Below, in pieces: positions 9,527-18,844 of a stretch of 64,000 bases of DNA. The stretch comes from Streptomyces kanamyceticus (lineage in GTDB: Bacteria; Actinomycetota; Actinomycetes; Streptomycetales; Streptomycetaceae): positions 9,238,001-9,302,000 of the forward strand of contig NZ_CP023699.1 of assembly GCF_008704495.1 (NCBI RefSeq), given 5' to 3'. The notes beneath the pieces were generated by a model, which saw only the letters and a list, made by a program, of their open reading frames with translations, was not told the origin of the DNA and made no database searches. A program made the translations under genes and the position numbers. Within the stretch, counting starts at the first letter, position 1; each line of letters begins with the position of its first letter.

Positions 9527-12445
9527 CTACGGACGCGTGGCGCGCTCCAGCTCCAGGAGTACGGAGTAGTAGCCGCGGCCCGTCGCGTGGTCCATGCCGA
9601 CCTCGCACATGCGGTTCGCCGAGAGATGCGCGTCGAAGGGGCGGGCGGTGACCTCGGCGGCCTCCTTGCGCGTGGCCGACTCCGTGAGCTCCTTGTGGAG
9701 CATGCCCCGGTCGCCCGCGAAGGCGCAGCAGCCCGCGTCGTCAGGCACGACGACCTCGTCCGCGCAGGCCTCGGCGACGGCGCGCAGCTGTGCCTCGTCG
9801 CCCAGGTGCCGCATGGAGCAGGTGGGATGCAGCACGGCCGAGCCGACGGTGCGGTGCACGGTCAGCCGGGGGAGCAGCTCATCGGCGGCCCAGACGATCG
9901 AGTCGACGATCGTCAGCTCCTGGTGCAGCTCGCGGTTGTCGTCCGTCAGATAGGGCACCACCTCGTGCGCGATGCCGAGCGTGCAGGACGAGGCGTCGAC
10001 GACCAGCGGGAGCCGCCCGCCCGCCGTCCAGCCCCAGGCCGCCTCGACGATGCGATTGGCCATGACCCTGTTGCCCGCGTCGTACCCCTTGGAGTGCCAG
10101 ATCGTCGCGCAGCACGTCCCCGCGACATCGTCCGGAATCCAAACTGACTTCCCCGCGCGCGTGGAGACCGCCACGACGGCCTCGGCCAGGGAACGGTCGC
10201 CGGGGCTCCCGAAGATGCGGTTGACACACGCCGGGTAGTAGACCGCGGAGGCGCCCACGCGCGCGGTGCGCGGCAGCTTGCGGGCGGCGGCCCCCGGGAT
10301 CTGCGGCAGCCACTCCGGTACGAGGTCGGGGCGCACGGCCTTGCGGGCGGTGCGGGTCACCGTGGTGAGCAGCCGGTCGCTGATCCGGTCCGCGGCGGCC
10401 ACCGCGAGCCGCGCGGCCGCCTCGACCGCCTTGAAGTTCCTGGCGGTGAGCGCCGCGACCTTCTCCTCGCGGGGCGAGTGACGGGCGTGCCGGAAGTCCT
10501 TCATCAGGGCGCCCGTGTCGATGCCGACCGGGCAGGCCAGCTTGCAGGTCGAGTCGCCCGCGCAGGTGTCCACGGCGTCGTAGCCGTACGCCTCGACGAG
10601 ACCTTCCTCGACGGGGGACCCCGCGGGCTGGCGCATCATCTCGCGGCGCAGCACGATGCGCTGGCGCGGTGTCGTAGTCAAGTCCTCGCTGGGGCAGGTC
10701 GGTTCGCAGAAGCCGCACTCGATGCACGGGTCGGCGATCGGCTCCACCGTGGGGATGGTCTTCAGGCCGCGCAGATGGGCCTTCGGGTCCCGGTCGAGGA
10801 CGATGCGTGGGGCGAGCACGCCGTCGGGATCGATGACCTGCTTGGTGCGCCACATCAGTTCGGTCGCCTTGGGGCCCCATTCCAGCTCGAGGAAGGGCGC
10901 GATGTTGCGGCCCGTGGCGTGCTCCGCCTTCAGGGAGCCGTCGAAGCGCTCGACGGTCAGGCGGCAGAAGTCGTCCATGAAGGCGGCGTAGCGGTCCACG
11001 TCGGTGGGCTTCGCCGCGTCGAAGGCGAGCAGGAAGTGGAGGTTCCCGTGCGCCGCGTGGCCCGCCGCGGCGGCGTCGAAGCCGTGCCGCGTCTGGAGTT
11101 CGAGCAGCGCTTCGCACGCCTCGGCGAGCCGCTCGGGAGGCACCGCGAAGTCCTCGGTGATCAGCGTCGTCCCCGAGGGGCGCGAGCCGCCGACGGCCGT
11201 GACGAACGCCTTGCGCGCCTTCCAGTAGCCGTTGATCGTGCCGGGGTCGCGGGTGAAGGCATTGGTCACCGAGGCGACGGGCGCCACCAGTTCGAGCCCT
11301 TCGGTGGCCTTGGCCGCGGCCGCTTCGTACGCCTCCTGGGTGGCCACGTCCGGTGCGCGGAACTCCACCAGGAGCGCGGCGGTCGACTTCGGCAGCTCGG
11401 CCCAGTCGGCGGGCACCCCTTGCACACTGACCGAGGCGCGCAGCGTATTGCCGTCCATCAGCTCCACGGCGAGCGCACCGGCGGCGTTGAACAGCGGCAC
11501 CGCCGCGGCGGCCGCGGGCAGCGAGGGGAAGAAGAGCAGGGCGCTCGTCGTGTGCCGGTCCAGCGGCAGCGTGTCGAACACGACCTCCGAGATGAAGCCG
11601 AAGGTGCCCTCGGAGCCGACCATCAGGCCGCGCAGGATCCGCACGGGGGTCTCGCCGTCGAGGAAGGCGTCCAGGCGGTAGCCGTTGGTGTTCTTGATCT
11701 CGTACTTGGCGCGGATGCGGGCGGTGAGCTCGGCATCCGCCTCGATCTCCCGCTTGATGGCCAGGAGCCCCTCGCAGAGGGCGGGTTCCGCGTGGGCCAG
11801 CTGCTCGTCGGCGTCCGGCTCGGCGGTGTCCACGACCGTCCCCGAGGGGAGCACGAAGGTCAGCGAGGCGACCGTGCGGTAGGAGTTGCGGGTGGTGCCC
11901 GCCGTCATGCCCGACGCGTTGTTCGCGACGACGCCGCCGATGGTGCAGGCGATGGCGCTCGCCGGGTCGGGGCCGAGCACCCGGCCGAACCGGGAGAGCG
12001 CGGTGTTGGCGCGCACCACGGTGGTGCCGGGGCCGATGCGCGCCCGCTCGCCCTCGCCGATGACCTCGATGCCCGACCAGTGCTTGCGCACGTCGACGAG
12101 GATGTCCTCGCCCTGGGCCTGGCCGTTCAGCGACGTCCCCGCCGCGCGGAAGACGACCTCGCGGCCCTTGCCGTGCGCGTACGAGAGGATCGCCGATACG
12201 TCGTCGATGTCCTCGGGGACGACCACGACCTGCGGCAGGAACCGGTAGGGGCTCGCGTCCGAGGCGTACCGCACCAGGTCGGAGACCTTCGTCAGGACCT
12301 TGTCGGCGCCGAGCAGCGCGGTCAGTTCGGTGCGCAGCGGGTCAGGTGTGCCGGAGGCCCGCAGGTCGGCCACCCGGTCGGGTGACGGCTTCGGGGCGCG
12401 CGACGTGGGGCGCAGGGCGTCCGGCTCGGGCTCCAGCAGGGGCAT
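9527..12445 (-). CDS. FAD-binding and 4Fe-4S oxidoreductase (D-lactate/glycolate dehydrogenase-like fusion)
   Basis: 972 residues joining a GlcD-like FAD-linked oxidase (PCMH-type FAD domain about residues 40-280, FAD-oxidase C domain to about 560) to a GlpC/GlcF-like iron-sulfur part. Two ferredoxin clusters are visible: CIECGFCEPTCP and CAGDSTCKLACP, followed by cysteine-rich CCG-type motifs (CCATIWHSKG, DDAGCCAFAGDRG). Such fusions oxidise D-lactate or related 2-hydroxy acids and pass electrons to the membrane pool. ATG at 12443-12445 is preceded by GAGGAG at ideal spacing; the GTG two codons earlier overlaps that site and is rejected. It lies 40 bp downstream of a MarR gene on the same strand, probably co-transcribed. 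Confidence 0.85.
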   Translation of the reverse strand: MPLLEPEPDALRPTSRAPKPSPDRVADLRASGTPDPLRTELTALLGADKVLTKVSDLVRYASDASPYRFLPQVVVVPEDIDDVSAILSYAHGKGREVVFRAAGTSLNGQAQGEDILVDVRKHWSGIEVIGEGERARIGPGTTVVRANTALSRFGRVLGPDPASAIACTIGGVVANNASGMTAGTTRNSYRTVASLTFVLPSGTVVDTAEPDADEQLAHAEPALCEGLLAIKREIEADAELTARIRAKYEIKNTNGYRLDAFLDGETPVRILRGLMVGSEGTFGFISEVVFDTLPLDRHTTSALLFFPSLPAAAAAVPLFNAAGALAVELMDGNTLRASVSVQGVPADWAELPKSTAALLVEFRAPDVATQEAYEAAAAKATEGLELVAPVASVTNAFTRDPGTINGYWKARKAFVTAVGGSRPSGTTLITEDFAVPPERLAEACEALLELQTRHGFDAAAAGHAAHGNLHFLLAFDAAKPTDVDRYAAFMDDFCRLTVERFDGSLKAEHATGRNIAPFLELEWGPKATELMWRTKQVIDPDGVLAPRIVLDRDPKAHLRGLKTIPTVEPIADPCIECGFCEPTCPSEDLTTTPRQRIVLRREMMRQPAGSPVEEGLVEAYGYDAVDTCAGDSTCKLACPVGIDTGALMKDFRHARHSPREEKVAALTARNFKAVEAAARLAVAAADRISDRLLTTVTRTARKAVRPDLVPEWLPQIPGAAARKLPRTARVGASAVYYPACVNRIFGSPGDRSLAEAVVAVSTRAGKSVWIPDDVAGTCCATIWHSKGYDAGNRVMANRIVEAAWGWTAGGRLPLVVDASSCTLGIAHEVVPYLTDDNRELHQELTIVDSIVWAADELLPRLTVHRTVGSAVLHPTCSMRHLGDEAQLRAVAEACADEVVVPDDAGCCAFAGDRGMLHKELTESATRKEAAEVTARPFDAHLSANRMCEVGMDHATGRGYYSVLLELERATRP

Positions 12446-12485
12446 GAGCACTCCTCGGCGGTGGTCGGCAACGACGTCCGGGTCG

Positions 12486-12926
12486 TCAGCAACGGCGTCC
12501 GGGGTCGTCGAGCAGGGCGGACAGCAGGCCGCCGAGCACCTCGCGCTGTGCGGCGGTCAGTGGGGCCAGGATGTCCTCTGCGGCGGCTCTGCGCGCGCTG
12601 CGCAGCTTCTTGAGTGCGTCCTGCCCCGCGTCCGTGAGTTCGATCCGGATGACGCGGCGATTGCTCAGATCCGGCGCGCGGCGCACCAGGCCGCCCGACT
12701 CCAGGCCGTCGACGAGGCTCGTCACCGCGCGCGGCACCACTTCGAGGCGCTGTGCCAGGTCGGCCATGCGCGGCGGCGTCTCGTAGTGCGCGAGGGTGCG
12801 CAGCAGCCGGGACTGGGCCGGGGTGATGCCCACCGGCTCCAGATGGTGCTTCTGGATGCGGTGCAGCCTGCGGGTGAGCCGCAGCAACTGTTCGGCGAGA
12901 GGGCCGTCGGTGTCCGGGGTGCTCAT
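12486..12926 (-). CDS. MarR-family transcriptional regulator
   Basis: 146 residues with the MarR winged-helix plan: N-terminal dimer helices, helix-turn-helix near MADLAQRLEVVPRAVTSLVDGLE, the wing with RRVIRIELTDAG, and C-terminal dimer helices. It is divergent from an ABC exporter gene 116 bp away, a classic arrangement in which MarR represses an efflux pump and itself and is released by a ligand. It is also upstream of the FAD/FeS oxidoreductase on the same strand, which it may co-regulate. Confidence 0.88.
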   Translation of the reverse strand: MSTPDTDGPLAEQLLRLTRRLHRIQKHHLEPVGITPAQSRLLRTLAHYETPPRMADLAQRLEVVPRAVTSLVDGLESGGLVRRAPDLSNRRVIRIELTDAGQDALKKLRSARRAAAEDILAPLTAAQREVLGGLLSALLDDPGRRC

Positions 12927-12954
12927 GACGGGAACATTATCAGGACCATGTGCA

Positions 12955-12984
12955 TTGTGAGTATAGGTAACAGTGAGCTATGCT
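12955..12984 (+). promoter_or_regulatory. Promoter and probable MarR site for the ABC exporter
   Basis: Candidate -35 TTGTGA (12955-12960) and -10 TATGCT (12979-12984) with an 18-bp spacer. Two similar 9-mers, GTGAGTATA and GTGAGCTAT, sit 16 bp apart over the promoter and could be regulator contacts. The short spacer between the divergent genes is the only AT-rich spot here. Confidence 0.45.
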
Positions 12985-13042
12985 CCCTGAATCTCGCATC
13001 ATCCGGAACAAGGTCCCGTACGCCCTCACCCCGTAGGAGCCC

Positions 13043-14848
13043 ATGCGTCACGACGAACCCACCTGGACGCCGCCGCCCCAGGCCCCCGGCCAGGAACCGC
13101 CGCGCCAGATGCGCCGCATCCTCCGCCTCTTCCGCCCCTACCGCGGCCGCCTCGCGGTCGTGGGCCTGCTGGTCTGCGCCGCGTCCCTCGTCTCGGTCGC
13201 GACGCCCTTCCTGCTCAAGGAGATCCTCGACACCGCGATCCCGCAGGGGCGCACGGGCCTGCTGAGCCTGCTCGCGCTCGGCATGATCGTCAGCGCGGTC
13301 GTCACGAGCGTCTTCGGCGTCCTGCAGACCCTGATCAGTACGTCCGTGGGGCAGCGGGTCATGCACGACCTGCGCACCGCCGTCTACGGCCGACTGCAGA
13401 GCATGTCCCTGGCCTTCTTCACCCGCACCCGCACGGGCGAGGTCCAGTCCCGGATAGCCAACGACATCGGCGGCATGCAGGCGACCGTCACCTCCACCGC
13501 CACGTCCCTGGTCTCGAACCTCACGAGCGTGATCGCGACCGTCGTCGCCATGCTCGCCCTGGACTGGCGCCTGACCGTCGTCTCGCTGCTGCTGCTCCCC
13601 GTGTTCGTGTGGATCAGCCGCCGCGTCGGCCGCGAGCGCAAGAAGATCGCCACGCAGCGCCAGAAGCAGATGGCCGCGATGGCGGCGACGGTCACCGAGT
13701 CCCTCTCGGTGAGCGGCATCGTCCTGGGCCGCACGATGGGCCGCTCCGACTCCCTGACCAAGTCCTTCTCCGACGAGTCCGAGCAGCTCGTCGACCTGGA
13801 GATCCGGTCGAACATGGCGGGCCGCTGGCGCATGGCCGTCATCTCGATCGTCATGGCCGCCATGCCCGCCGTCATCTACTGGACCGCGGGCATCGCCTTC
13901 CAGATGGGTGGCCCGACCGTCTCGATCGGCACGCTCGTCGCCTTCGTCTCGCTCCAGCAGGGCCTGTTCCGGCCGACGGTCAGCCTGCTCTCCACCGGCG
14001 TGCAGATCCAGACCTCGCTCGCGCTCTTCCAGCGCATCTTCGAGTACCTCGACCTGCCCATCGACATCACCGAACCCGAGCACCCGGTACGCCTCGACAA
14101 GATCAAGGGCGAGGTCCGCTTCGAGGGCGTCGAGTTCCGTTACGACGACAAGTCGGGGCCCACGCTCCAGGACATCGACATCGAGATACCCGCGGGCGGC
14201 AGCCTCGCCGTGGTCGGGCCCACGGGATCCGGCAAGTCGACCCTGAGCCACCTCGTGCCCCGGCTGTACGACGTGACGGGCGGGCGCGTCACGCTCGACG
14301 GTGTCGACGTGCGGGACCTGGACTTCGACACGCTCGCGCGCGCCGTCGGAGTCGTCTCCCAGGAGACCTACCTCTTCCACGCCTCGGTCGCCGAGAACCT
14401 CCGCTTCGCCAAGCCCGACGCCACCGACGAGGAAATGGTCGCCGCGGCCCGCGCGGCCCAGATCCACGACCACATCGCGTCGCTGCCCGACGGGTACGAC
14501 ACGGTGGTCGGTGAGCGCGGCCACCGCTTCTCCGGCGGTGAGAAGCAGCGCCTCGCCATCGCCCGCACGATCCTGCGGGACCCGCCCGTCCTCATCCTCG
14601 ACGAGGCGACCAGCGCCCTGGACACCCGCACCGAGCGGGCCGTGCAGGAAGCCATCGACGCGCTGTCCGCGAACCGCACCACGCTCACCATCGCCCACCG
14701 GCTCTCCACGGTCCGCGGCGCCGACCAGATCGTGGTCCTCGACGGCGGGCGCACCGCCGAGCGAGGCACCCACGAGCAGCTCCTGGCGCGCGACGGGCGT
14801 TACGCCGCCCTGGTGCGCAGAGACGCGCAACTGGAGCCCGCGACATGA
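13043..14848 (+). CDS. ABC exporter, homodimeric type (multidrug or lipid)
   Basis: 601 residues: six membrane segments in about residues 30-330, then a full ATPase domain with Walker A GPTGSGKST, Q-loop VVSQETYLF, signature FSGGEKQRLAIART, Walker B VLILDEATS and switch His (TIAHRLST). All catalytic elements are intact, unlike the three half-transporters at the left end, so it can work as a homodimer. TAGGAG site before ATG 13043. The divergent MarR gene suggests ligand-induced drug efflux. Confidence 0.9.
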   Translation: MRHDEPTWTPPPQAPGQEPPRQMRRILRLFRPYRGRLAVVGLLVCAASLVSVATPFLLKEILDTAIPQGRTGLLSLLALGMIVSAVVTSVFGVLQTLISTSVGQRVMHDLRTAVYGRLQSMSLAFFTRTRTGEVQSRIANDIGGMQATVTSTATSLVSNLTSVIATVVAMLALDWRLTVVSLLLLPVFVWISRRVGRERKKIATQRQKQMAAMAATVTESLSVSGIVLGRTMGRSDSLTKSFSDESEQLVDLEIRSNMAGRWRMAVISIVMAAMPAVIYWTAGIAFQMGGPTVSIGTLVAFVSLQQGLFRPTVSLLSTGVQIQTSLALFQRIFEYLDLPIDITEPEHPVRLDKIKGEVRFEGVEFRYDDKSGPTLQDIDIEIPAGGSLAVVGPTGSGKSTLSHLVPRLYDVTGGRVTLDGVDVRDLDFDTLARAVGVVSQETYLFHASVAENLRFAKPDATDEEMVAAARAAQIHDHIASLPDGYDTVVGERGHRFSGGEKQRLAIARTILRDPPVLILDEATSALDTRTERAVQEAIDALSANRTTLTIAHRLSTVRGADQIVVLDGGRTAERGTHEQLLARDGRYAALVRRDAQLEPAT

Positions 14849-14891
14849 AGATATGCCAGGAATGTCATGTTCTGCGGGTTACCGTGCCCGC

Positions 14892-15710
14892 ATGCAGACC
14901 AAGACTCCGCGACGGGGCACGATTCGACTGACGCGGCGGGGCCGGATCGCCCTGATCGCGACCGGAGCCGTCGCGGCGGCCACCGCCGTGGCGGTGCCGC
15001 TGATGCTTCCGGACGACGACGCGCGGCCCGAGTCGCTGACCATTCCCGAAGGCTGGCGATCGGGCCAGGTGTACGCGGCCGTGGACCAGGCGCTCAAGGT
15101 GCCCGCGGGCAGCACGAAGAAGGCCCTGCCCAAGGCCGGTCTCAAGCTTCCCAGTGACGCCGGGGGCAACCCCGAGGGGTACCTCTTCCCCGCCACGTAT
15201 CCGATCAGCTCCCAGTCGACCCCGGCCTCCGTCCTGTCGTACATGGTGAACACGGCGACGAAGAAGTTCGGCGGCAGCCAGGTCACCGCCGGCGCCGACC
15301 GCAACGCGGTGAACGTCTACCAGACCGTCACCATCGCCAGCATGATCGAGGCGGAGGCGGGCTCCAAGGCGGACATGGGCAAGGTGGCCCGGGTCATCTA
15401 CAACCGGCTCGACCAGGGCATGCCGTTGCAGATGGACTCCACCGTCAACTACGCCCTGAACCGCTCCACGCTGGCCACCACCGACCGTGACACGAAGATC
15501 AACAGCCCGTACAACACCTATGCGCGCATGGGCCTGCCGCCCACGCCGATCGGCAACCCGGGCGAAGCGGCGATGCGCGCGGCGACCAGCCCGACGCGTG
15601 GGGACTGGCTGTACTTCGTCACCGTGAAACCGGGTGACACGCGGTTCACGTCGAGCTTCGAGACGCATCGCAAGAACGTCGCGGAGTTCAACAAGCACGC
15701 GAAGAGCTAG
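14892..15710 (+). CDS. MltG-like endolytic transglycosylase
   Basis: 272 residues: a short basic N-terminus, one membrane anchor (about residues 18-38), then the YceG/MltG domain outside the membrane. The catalytic Glu region ASMIEAEAG corresponds to the family motif, followed by KVARVIYNRLDQGMPLQMDSTVNYAL and the NSPYNTYARMGLPPTPIGNPG signature. MltG cleaves nascent glycan strands and sets their length. The protein is shorter than the roughly 340-residue enterobacterial enzyme, mainly because the LysM-like part before the catalytic region is reduced. It is probably a second copy, since the main mltG usually sits near aroK/aroE genes. The start at 14892 gives a proper anchor. Confidence 0.88.
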   Translation: MQTKTPRRGTIRLTRRGRIALIATGAVAAATAVAVPLMLPDDDARPESLTIPEGWRSGQVYAAVDQALKVPAGSTKKALPKAGLKLPSDAGGNPEGYLFPATYPISSQSTPASVLSYMVNTATKKFGGSQVTAGADRNAVNVYQTVTIASMIEAEAGSKADMGKVARVIYNRLDQGMPLQMDSTVNYALNRSTLATTDRDTKINSPYNTYARMGLPPTPIGNPGEAAMRAATSPTRGDWLYFVTVKPGDTRFTSSFETHRKNVAEFNKHAKS

Positions 15711-15836
15711 GTGCCCCTTCCCGGCCCCGGTCCGGACTCTTGTGCCGCGCTGAGCGGCGCGAGATTCTGGCATGCGCTCCGCGCCGAACCACCGGCAACG
15801 ACAGCGCCGCGCACCGCACGTGACCCGACCCCACCT

Positions 15837-15876
15837 CTGGCCAACCGGTCAACTGGTCAACCGGTCGACCGGTCAA
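15837..15876 (+). repeat. Five tandem 8-bp repeats upstream of the subtilase gene
   Basis: Five head-to-tail 8-mers of consensus C[CT]GG[TC]CAA fill 15837-15876; two copies are exactly CCGGTCAA and the others differ at one or two positions. The block ends 23 bp before the ATG at 15900, inside the likely 5' leader or promoter. It may be a cooperative regulator site. Confidence 0.7.
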
Positions 15877-15899
15877 CGAAAGGTTCAGGTGCACCGGGA

Positions 15900-17174
15900 A
15901 TGAGAATGCCCTCCCGTGGGCGGACGGCAGCGGTGCTGCTGCCCGCCGCGCTCATAGCCGCAGGACTCCAGTTAGGCGTCACACCACCCGCAGGACATGC
16001 CTCGTCCGGCCCTTCCGCCGGGGAGCTGCGGCTCGCGCGTGGCGCCGAGGTCGCCGTGCCGGACGGCTGGATCGTCGTACTGAAGGAGCCCGCGAAGGCC
16101 GCCGCGGCCGCCGCGGCCGCCGTGCCCGACGTGGCGCGCGAGCTGGTGGGCCGGGCCGAAGGGGCCCGGCTCGGTCATGTGTACCGCGCCGCGCTGCACG
16201 GCTTCTCCGCGCGGATGAGCCGCGCGCAGGCGGCCCGGACGGCCGCCGATCCCCGTGTCGCGTACATCCGCCAGGACACCCGGGTGAGCGTGGTCGACAC
16301 GGCCGTGGACACCACGGCCGGCGATACGACCCAGCCGAACGCGCCCTGGGGCCTGGACCGGATCGACCAGCGGCGCCTCCCGCTCTCCACCACGTACACG
16401 TACCGCACGACCGCGCCCGACGTCAGCGTGTACGTCATCGACACGGGCCTGCGGACCACGCACAAGGAGTTCGGCGGCCGGGCCTCGGTCGGCACCGACA
16501 CGGTGGGCGACGGCAGGAACGGCGAGGACTGCAACGGCCACGGCACCCAGGTCGGCGGCATCGCCGCGGGCACGACGTACGGAGTGGCCAAGAAGGCCAA
16601 GGTCGTGGCGGTGCGGGTACTCGACTGCCAGGGCTCGGGCACCGCGTCGGGCGTGATCGCGGGCGTCGACTGGGTGACCGCCAAGGCGGCGCGCCCCGCG
16701 GTCGCGAACATGAGCCTCGGCGGCACGGCCAGCGAGGCCATCGACACCGCGGTGCGCAACTCGATCCGTTCCGGGGTCACGTACACCGTCGCGGCGGGCA
16801 GCGAGGGCCAGGCGGGCGGCGCGTGCGGCACCTCGCCCTCGCGGGTGCCCGAGACGATCAGCGTCGGCGCCAGCGACCGCGGCGACCGCAGGGCCGGCTC
16901 CTCGAACTACGGCGACTGCGTGTCCCTGTTCGCACCGGGGGTGCAGATCCCCTCGGCGTGGATCGGCAGCGACACCGCGACGGCGACGCTCAGCGGGACC
17001 TCGATGGCCACGGCGCACGCGGCCGGGGCGGCCGCGCTCCATCTTGGGTTTCGGCCCGCGGACACCCCGGCGCAGGTGAAGCGTGGGCTTGTCGACAATG
17101 CCACGACGGGGGTGCTGCAGGGGACCCCGCCGGTTGTGCCCGACAGGTTGCTCTACACCCTTTACTTGCCTTAG
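15900..17174 (+). CDS. Secreted subtilisin-like serine protease (S8, proteinase K type)
   Basis: 424 residues from the ATG at 15900. Signal peptide ends near GHA at about residue 36; an inhibitor-type propeptide (VPDGWIVVLKEP ... GFSARMS ... VAYIRQD) follows; mature catalytic domain after about residue 140. Catalytic triad: D181 (VIDTG), H214 (NGHGT), S368 (GTSMA). The position of the oxyanion-hole Asn, normally AAGN, is Ser (AAGSEG, residue 301), which should lower activity or alter it. No C-terminal extra domain. An open frame extends upstream to 15711 but lacks a signal peptide at its start, so 15900 or 15906 is preferred. Confidence 0.88.
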   Translation: MRMPSRGRTAAVLLPAALIAAGLQLGVTPPAGHASSGPSAGELRLARGAEVAVPDGWIVVLKEPAKAAAAAAAAVPDVARELVGRAEGARLGHVYRAALHGFSARMSRAQAARTAADPRVAYIRQDTRVSVVDTAVDTTAGDTTQPNAPWGLDRIDQRRLPLSTTYTYRTTAPDVSVYVIDTGLRTTHKEFGGRASVGTDTVGDGRNGEDCNGHGTQVGGIAAGTTYGVAKKAKVVAVRVLDCQGSGTASGVIAGVDWVTAKAARPAVANMSLGGTASEAIDTAVRNSIRSGVTYTVAAGSEGQAGGACGTSPSRVPETISVGASDRGDRRAGSSNYGDCVSLFAPGVQIPSAWIGSDTATATLSGTSMATAHAAGAAALHLGFRPADTPAQVKRGLVDNATTGVLQGTPPVVPDRLLYTLYLP

Positions 17175-17226
17175 TCGCTTCGTTGCGCGTGCGGGTCGCT
17201 TTGTGGCTGGGCGCGCCGTTCCTCGC

Positions 17227-17240
17227 GCCCCTTACGGGGC
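17227..17240. terminator. GC-rich hairpin between convergent protease and flavoenzyme genes
   Basis: Perfect GCCCC-TTAC-GGGGC hairpin within a longer stretch resembling the intergenic repeat widespread in streptomycetes (CGCGCCCCTTACGGGGC). It should terminate transcripts from both sides. Confidence 0.6.
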
Positions 17241-17242
17241 CC

Positions 17243-18352
17243 TCATGCCGTGACTGGCTCCTGGGCGAGTAGCCGTTGGATCTCCCGTACCGCCGCGCGG
17301 CCCGCGCGATTCGCGCCGATCGTGCTGGCCGAAGGTCCGTAGCCGACCAGGTGGATGCGGGCGTCGGCGGCGGCGCGGGTGCCCTCCATGCGGATGCCGC
17401 CGCCCGGCTCGCGCAGCCGCAGGGGGGCCAGGTGCTCGATCGCCGGGCGGAAGCCCGTCGCCCAGAGGATGACGTCCGCGTCGACGTGGCGCCCGTCGTC
17501 CCACTCGACGCCGCTCGGCGTGATGCGGTCGAACATCGGGAGCCGGTCGAGCACGCCGTCGGCCCGCGCCCGCCGGATGGCGTCGTTCACGGGCAACCCC
17601 GTCACCGACACCACGCTCCGTGGCGGGAGCCCCTGACGTACGCGTTCCTCGACCATGGCCACGGCCGAGCGCCCCCAGTCCTCGGTGAAGGGCCCCTCGC
17701 GGTAGACCGGCGGACGGCGGGTGACCCAGGTGGTCGCGGCCGCGTACGGGGCGATCTCCATGAGGTGCTGCGTACCGGACGCGCCACCGCCCACCACGAC
17801 GACCCGCTGCCCCTCGAACGCCTCGGGCCCCGGATAGACCGCCGTGTGCAACTGCCGCCCGCGGAACGTCTCCTGGCCCGGGTAGCGGGGCCAGAACGGC
17901 CGGTCCCAGGTGCCCGTCGCACTGATGACCGCACGGGTCGACCAGGTGCCCGCCGAGGTCTCGACGAGCAGTCGGCCCGCCTCGCCCTCGCGGACCTCGC
18001 GTACGTCGACGGGGCGCCGCACCTGCAGGTCGAAGCGGTGTTCGTACGCCTCGAAGTACTCCCCGATGACCTCCGACGACGGGCGCGCGGGGTCCGCGTC
18101 CGTCAGCTCGAAGCCCGGGAGCGAGTGCATGCCGTGGACCTTCGCGTACGTCAGGGAGGGCCAGCGGAACTGCCAGGCGCCGCCGGGCCGGGGCGCGTGG
18201 TCGAGCACCACGAAGTCCCGGTCGGGCTCGAAGCCGACCCGCCGCAGGTGGTGGGCGCTGGACAGGCCCGCCTGCCCGGCGCCGATGACGACCACGTCCA
18301 CGTTCTGTACCGCCGCTGGGGCGGCCGCGTCTCGTACCCCGATGTCGTTCAC
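17243..18352 (-). CDS. Flavin-dependent monooxygenase / NAD(P)-binding oxidoreductase (CzcO-like)
   Basis: 369 residues with an N-terminal FAD motif (VVVIGAGQAGLSSAHHL), a second dinucleotide motif for NADPH (VVVVGGGASGTQHL) near residue 175, and the ATGFRP segment typical of flavin monooxygenases near the C-terminus. Family members hydroxylate amines or do Baeyer-Villiger oxidations. The gene starts with GTG 40 bp after the cupin gene and is the last member of the minus-strand run 17243-26039, so it may be a tailoring enzyme of that pathway. The full FMO fingerprint FxGxxxHxxx is not clearly present, so a reductase role is possible. Confidence 0.8.
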   Translation of the reverse strand: MNDIGVRDAAAPAAVQNVDVVVIGAGQAGLSSAHHLRRVGFEPDRDFVVLDHAPRPGGAWQFRWPSLTYAKVHGMHSLPGFELTDADPARPSSEVIGEYFEAYEHRFDLQVRRPVDVREVREGEAGRLLVETSAGTWSTRAVISATGTWDRPFWPRYPGQETFRGRQLHTAVYPGPEAFEGQRVVVVGGGASGTQHLMEIAPYAAATTWVTRRPPVYREGPFTEDWGRSAVAMVEERVRQGLPPRSVVSVTGLPVNDAIRRARADGVLDRLPMFDRITPSGVEWDDGRHVDADVILWATGFRPAIEHLAPLRLREPGGGIRMEGTRAAADARIHLVGYGPSASTIGANRAGRAAVREIQRLLAQEPVTA

Positions 18353-18392
18353 GTTTCTACTAACCGCGTCGGGGTCGGAGATCTTCCCGCGA

Positions 18393-18800
18393 CTACACGG
18401 CCTGTGTCTCGACCGTCAGGAACGACAGGGGTTCCTCGCCGATGTTCTTGAGGTCGTGCAGGTGGTGGCGTCCCTCGTCGAGGCGGAAGTGGAGGGTCTG
18501 GCCGCGGGCGAAGGAGATCTCGCGGCTGGCGCCGTCTTCGGAGTGCTGGCGGGCGTGGCCGTCGGTCAGCGCGATCCAGGTGTAGTCCCGTTCGTGCCGG
18601 TGGACGGGGAGGCGCTCGCCCGGTGCCAGGTGCGTCTCCCAGACGCGTACTTGCTCCGTCTTCTTCAGGAGCGTCTGGCCCAGCTGGTCGTTGTGGGAGT
18701 TGGCCGCGAACTCCTGGTGCAGGGGCGGGCTCCAGCGGTCGAACCCTTCGGCGACGACGGTGCTGGTGAAGGGGAGATCGGAGCGGGAATCGTGACCCAC
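18393..18800 (-). CDS. Small cupin-domain protein
   Basis: 135 residues, GTG start at 18798-18800 with AAAGGA eight bases upstream. A single cupin barrel is seen: metal-ligand motif PVHRHERDYTW with two His and a Glu nearby, and a second motif around HFRLDEGRHHLHDLKN. Cupins of this size act as small dioxygenases, isomerases or binding proteins. It lies 44 bp after the GNAT/aminotransferase gene in the same run. The reaction cannot be deduced. Confidence 0.75.
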   Translation of the reverse strand: MGHDSRSDLPFTSTVVAEGFDRWSPPLHQEFAANSHNDQLGQTLLKKTEQVRVWETHLAPGERLPVHRHERDYTWIALTDGHARQHSEDGASREISFARGQTLHFRLDEGRHHLHDLKNIGEEPLSFLTVETQAV

Positions 18801-18844
18801 GAAGGGATCCTTTCGGTCTTGGTCCGCACACGGCGATCCGGTCC

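Noticed and set aside
10478..12385. A 635-codon plus-strand frame
   Set aside because: Antisense shadow of the FAD/FeS oxidoreductase, which shows clear motifs in its own frame.
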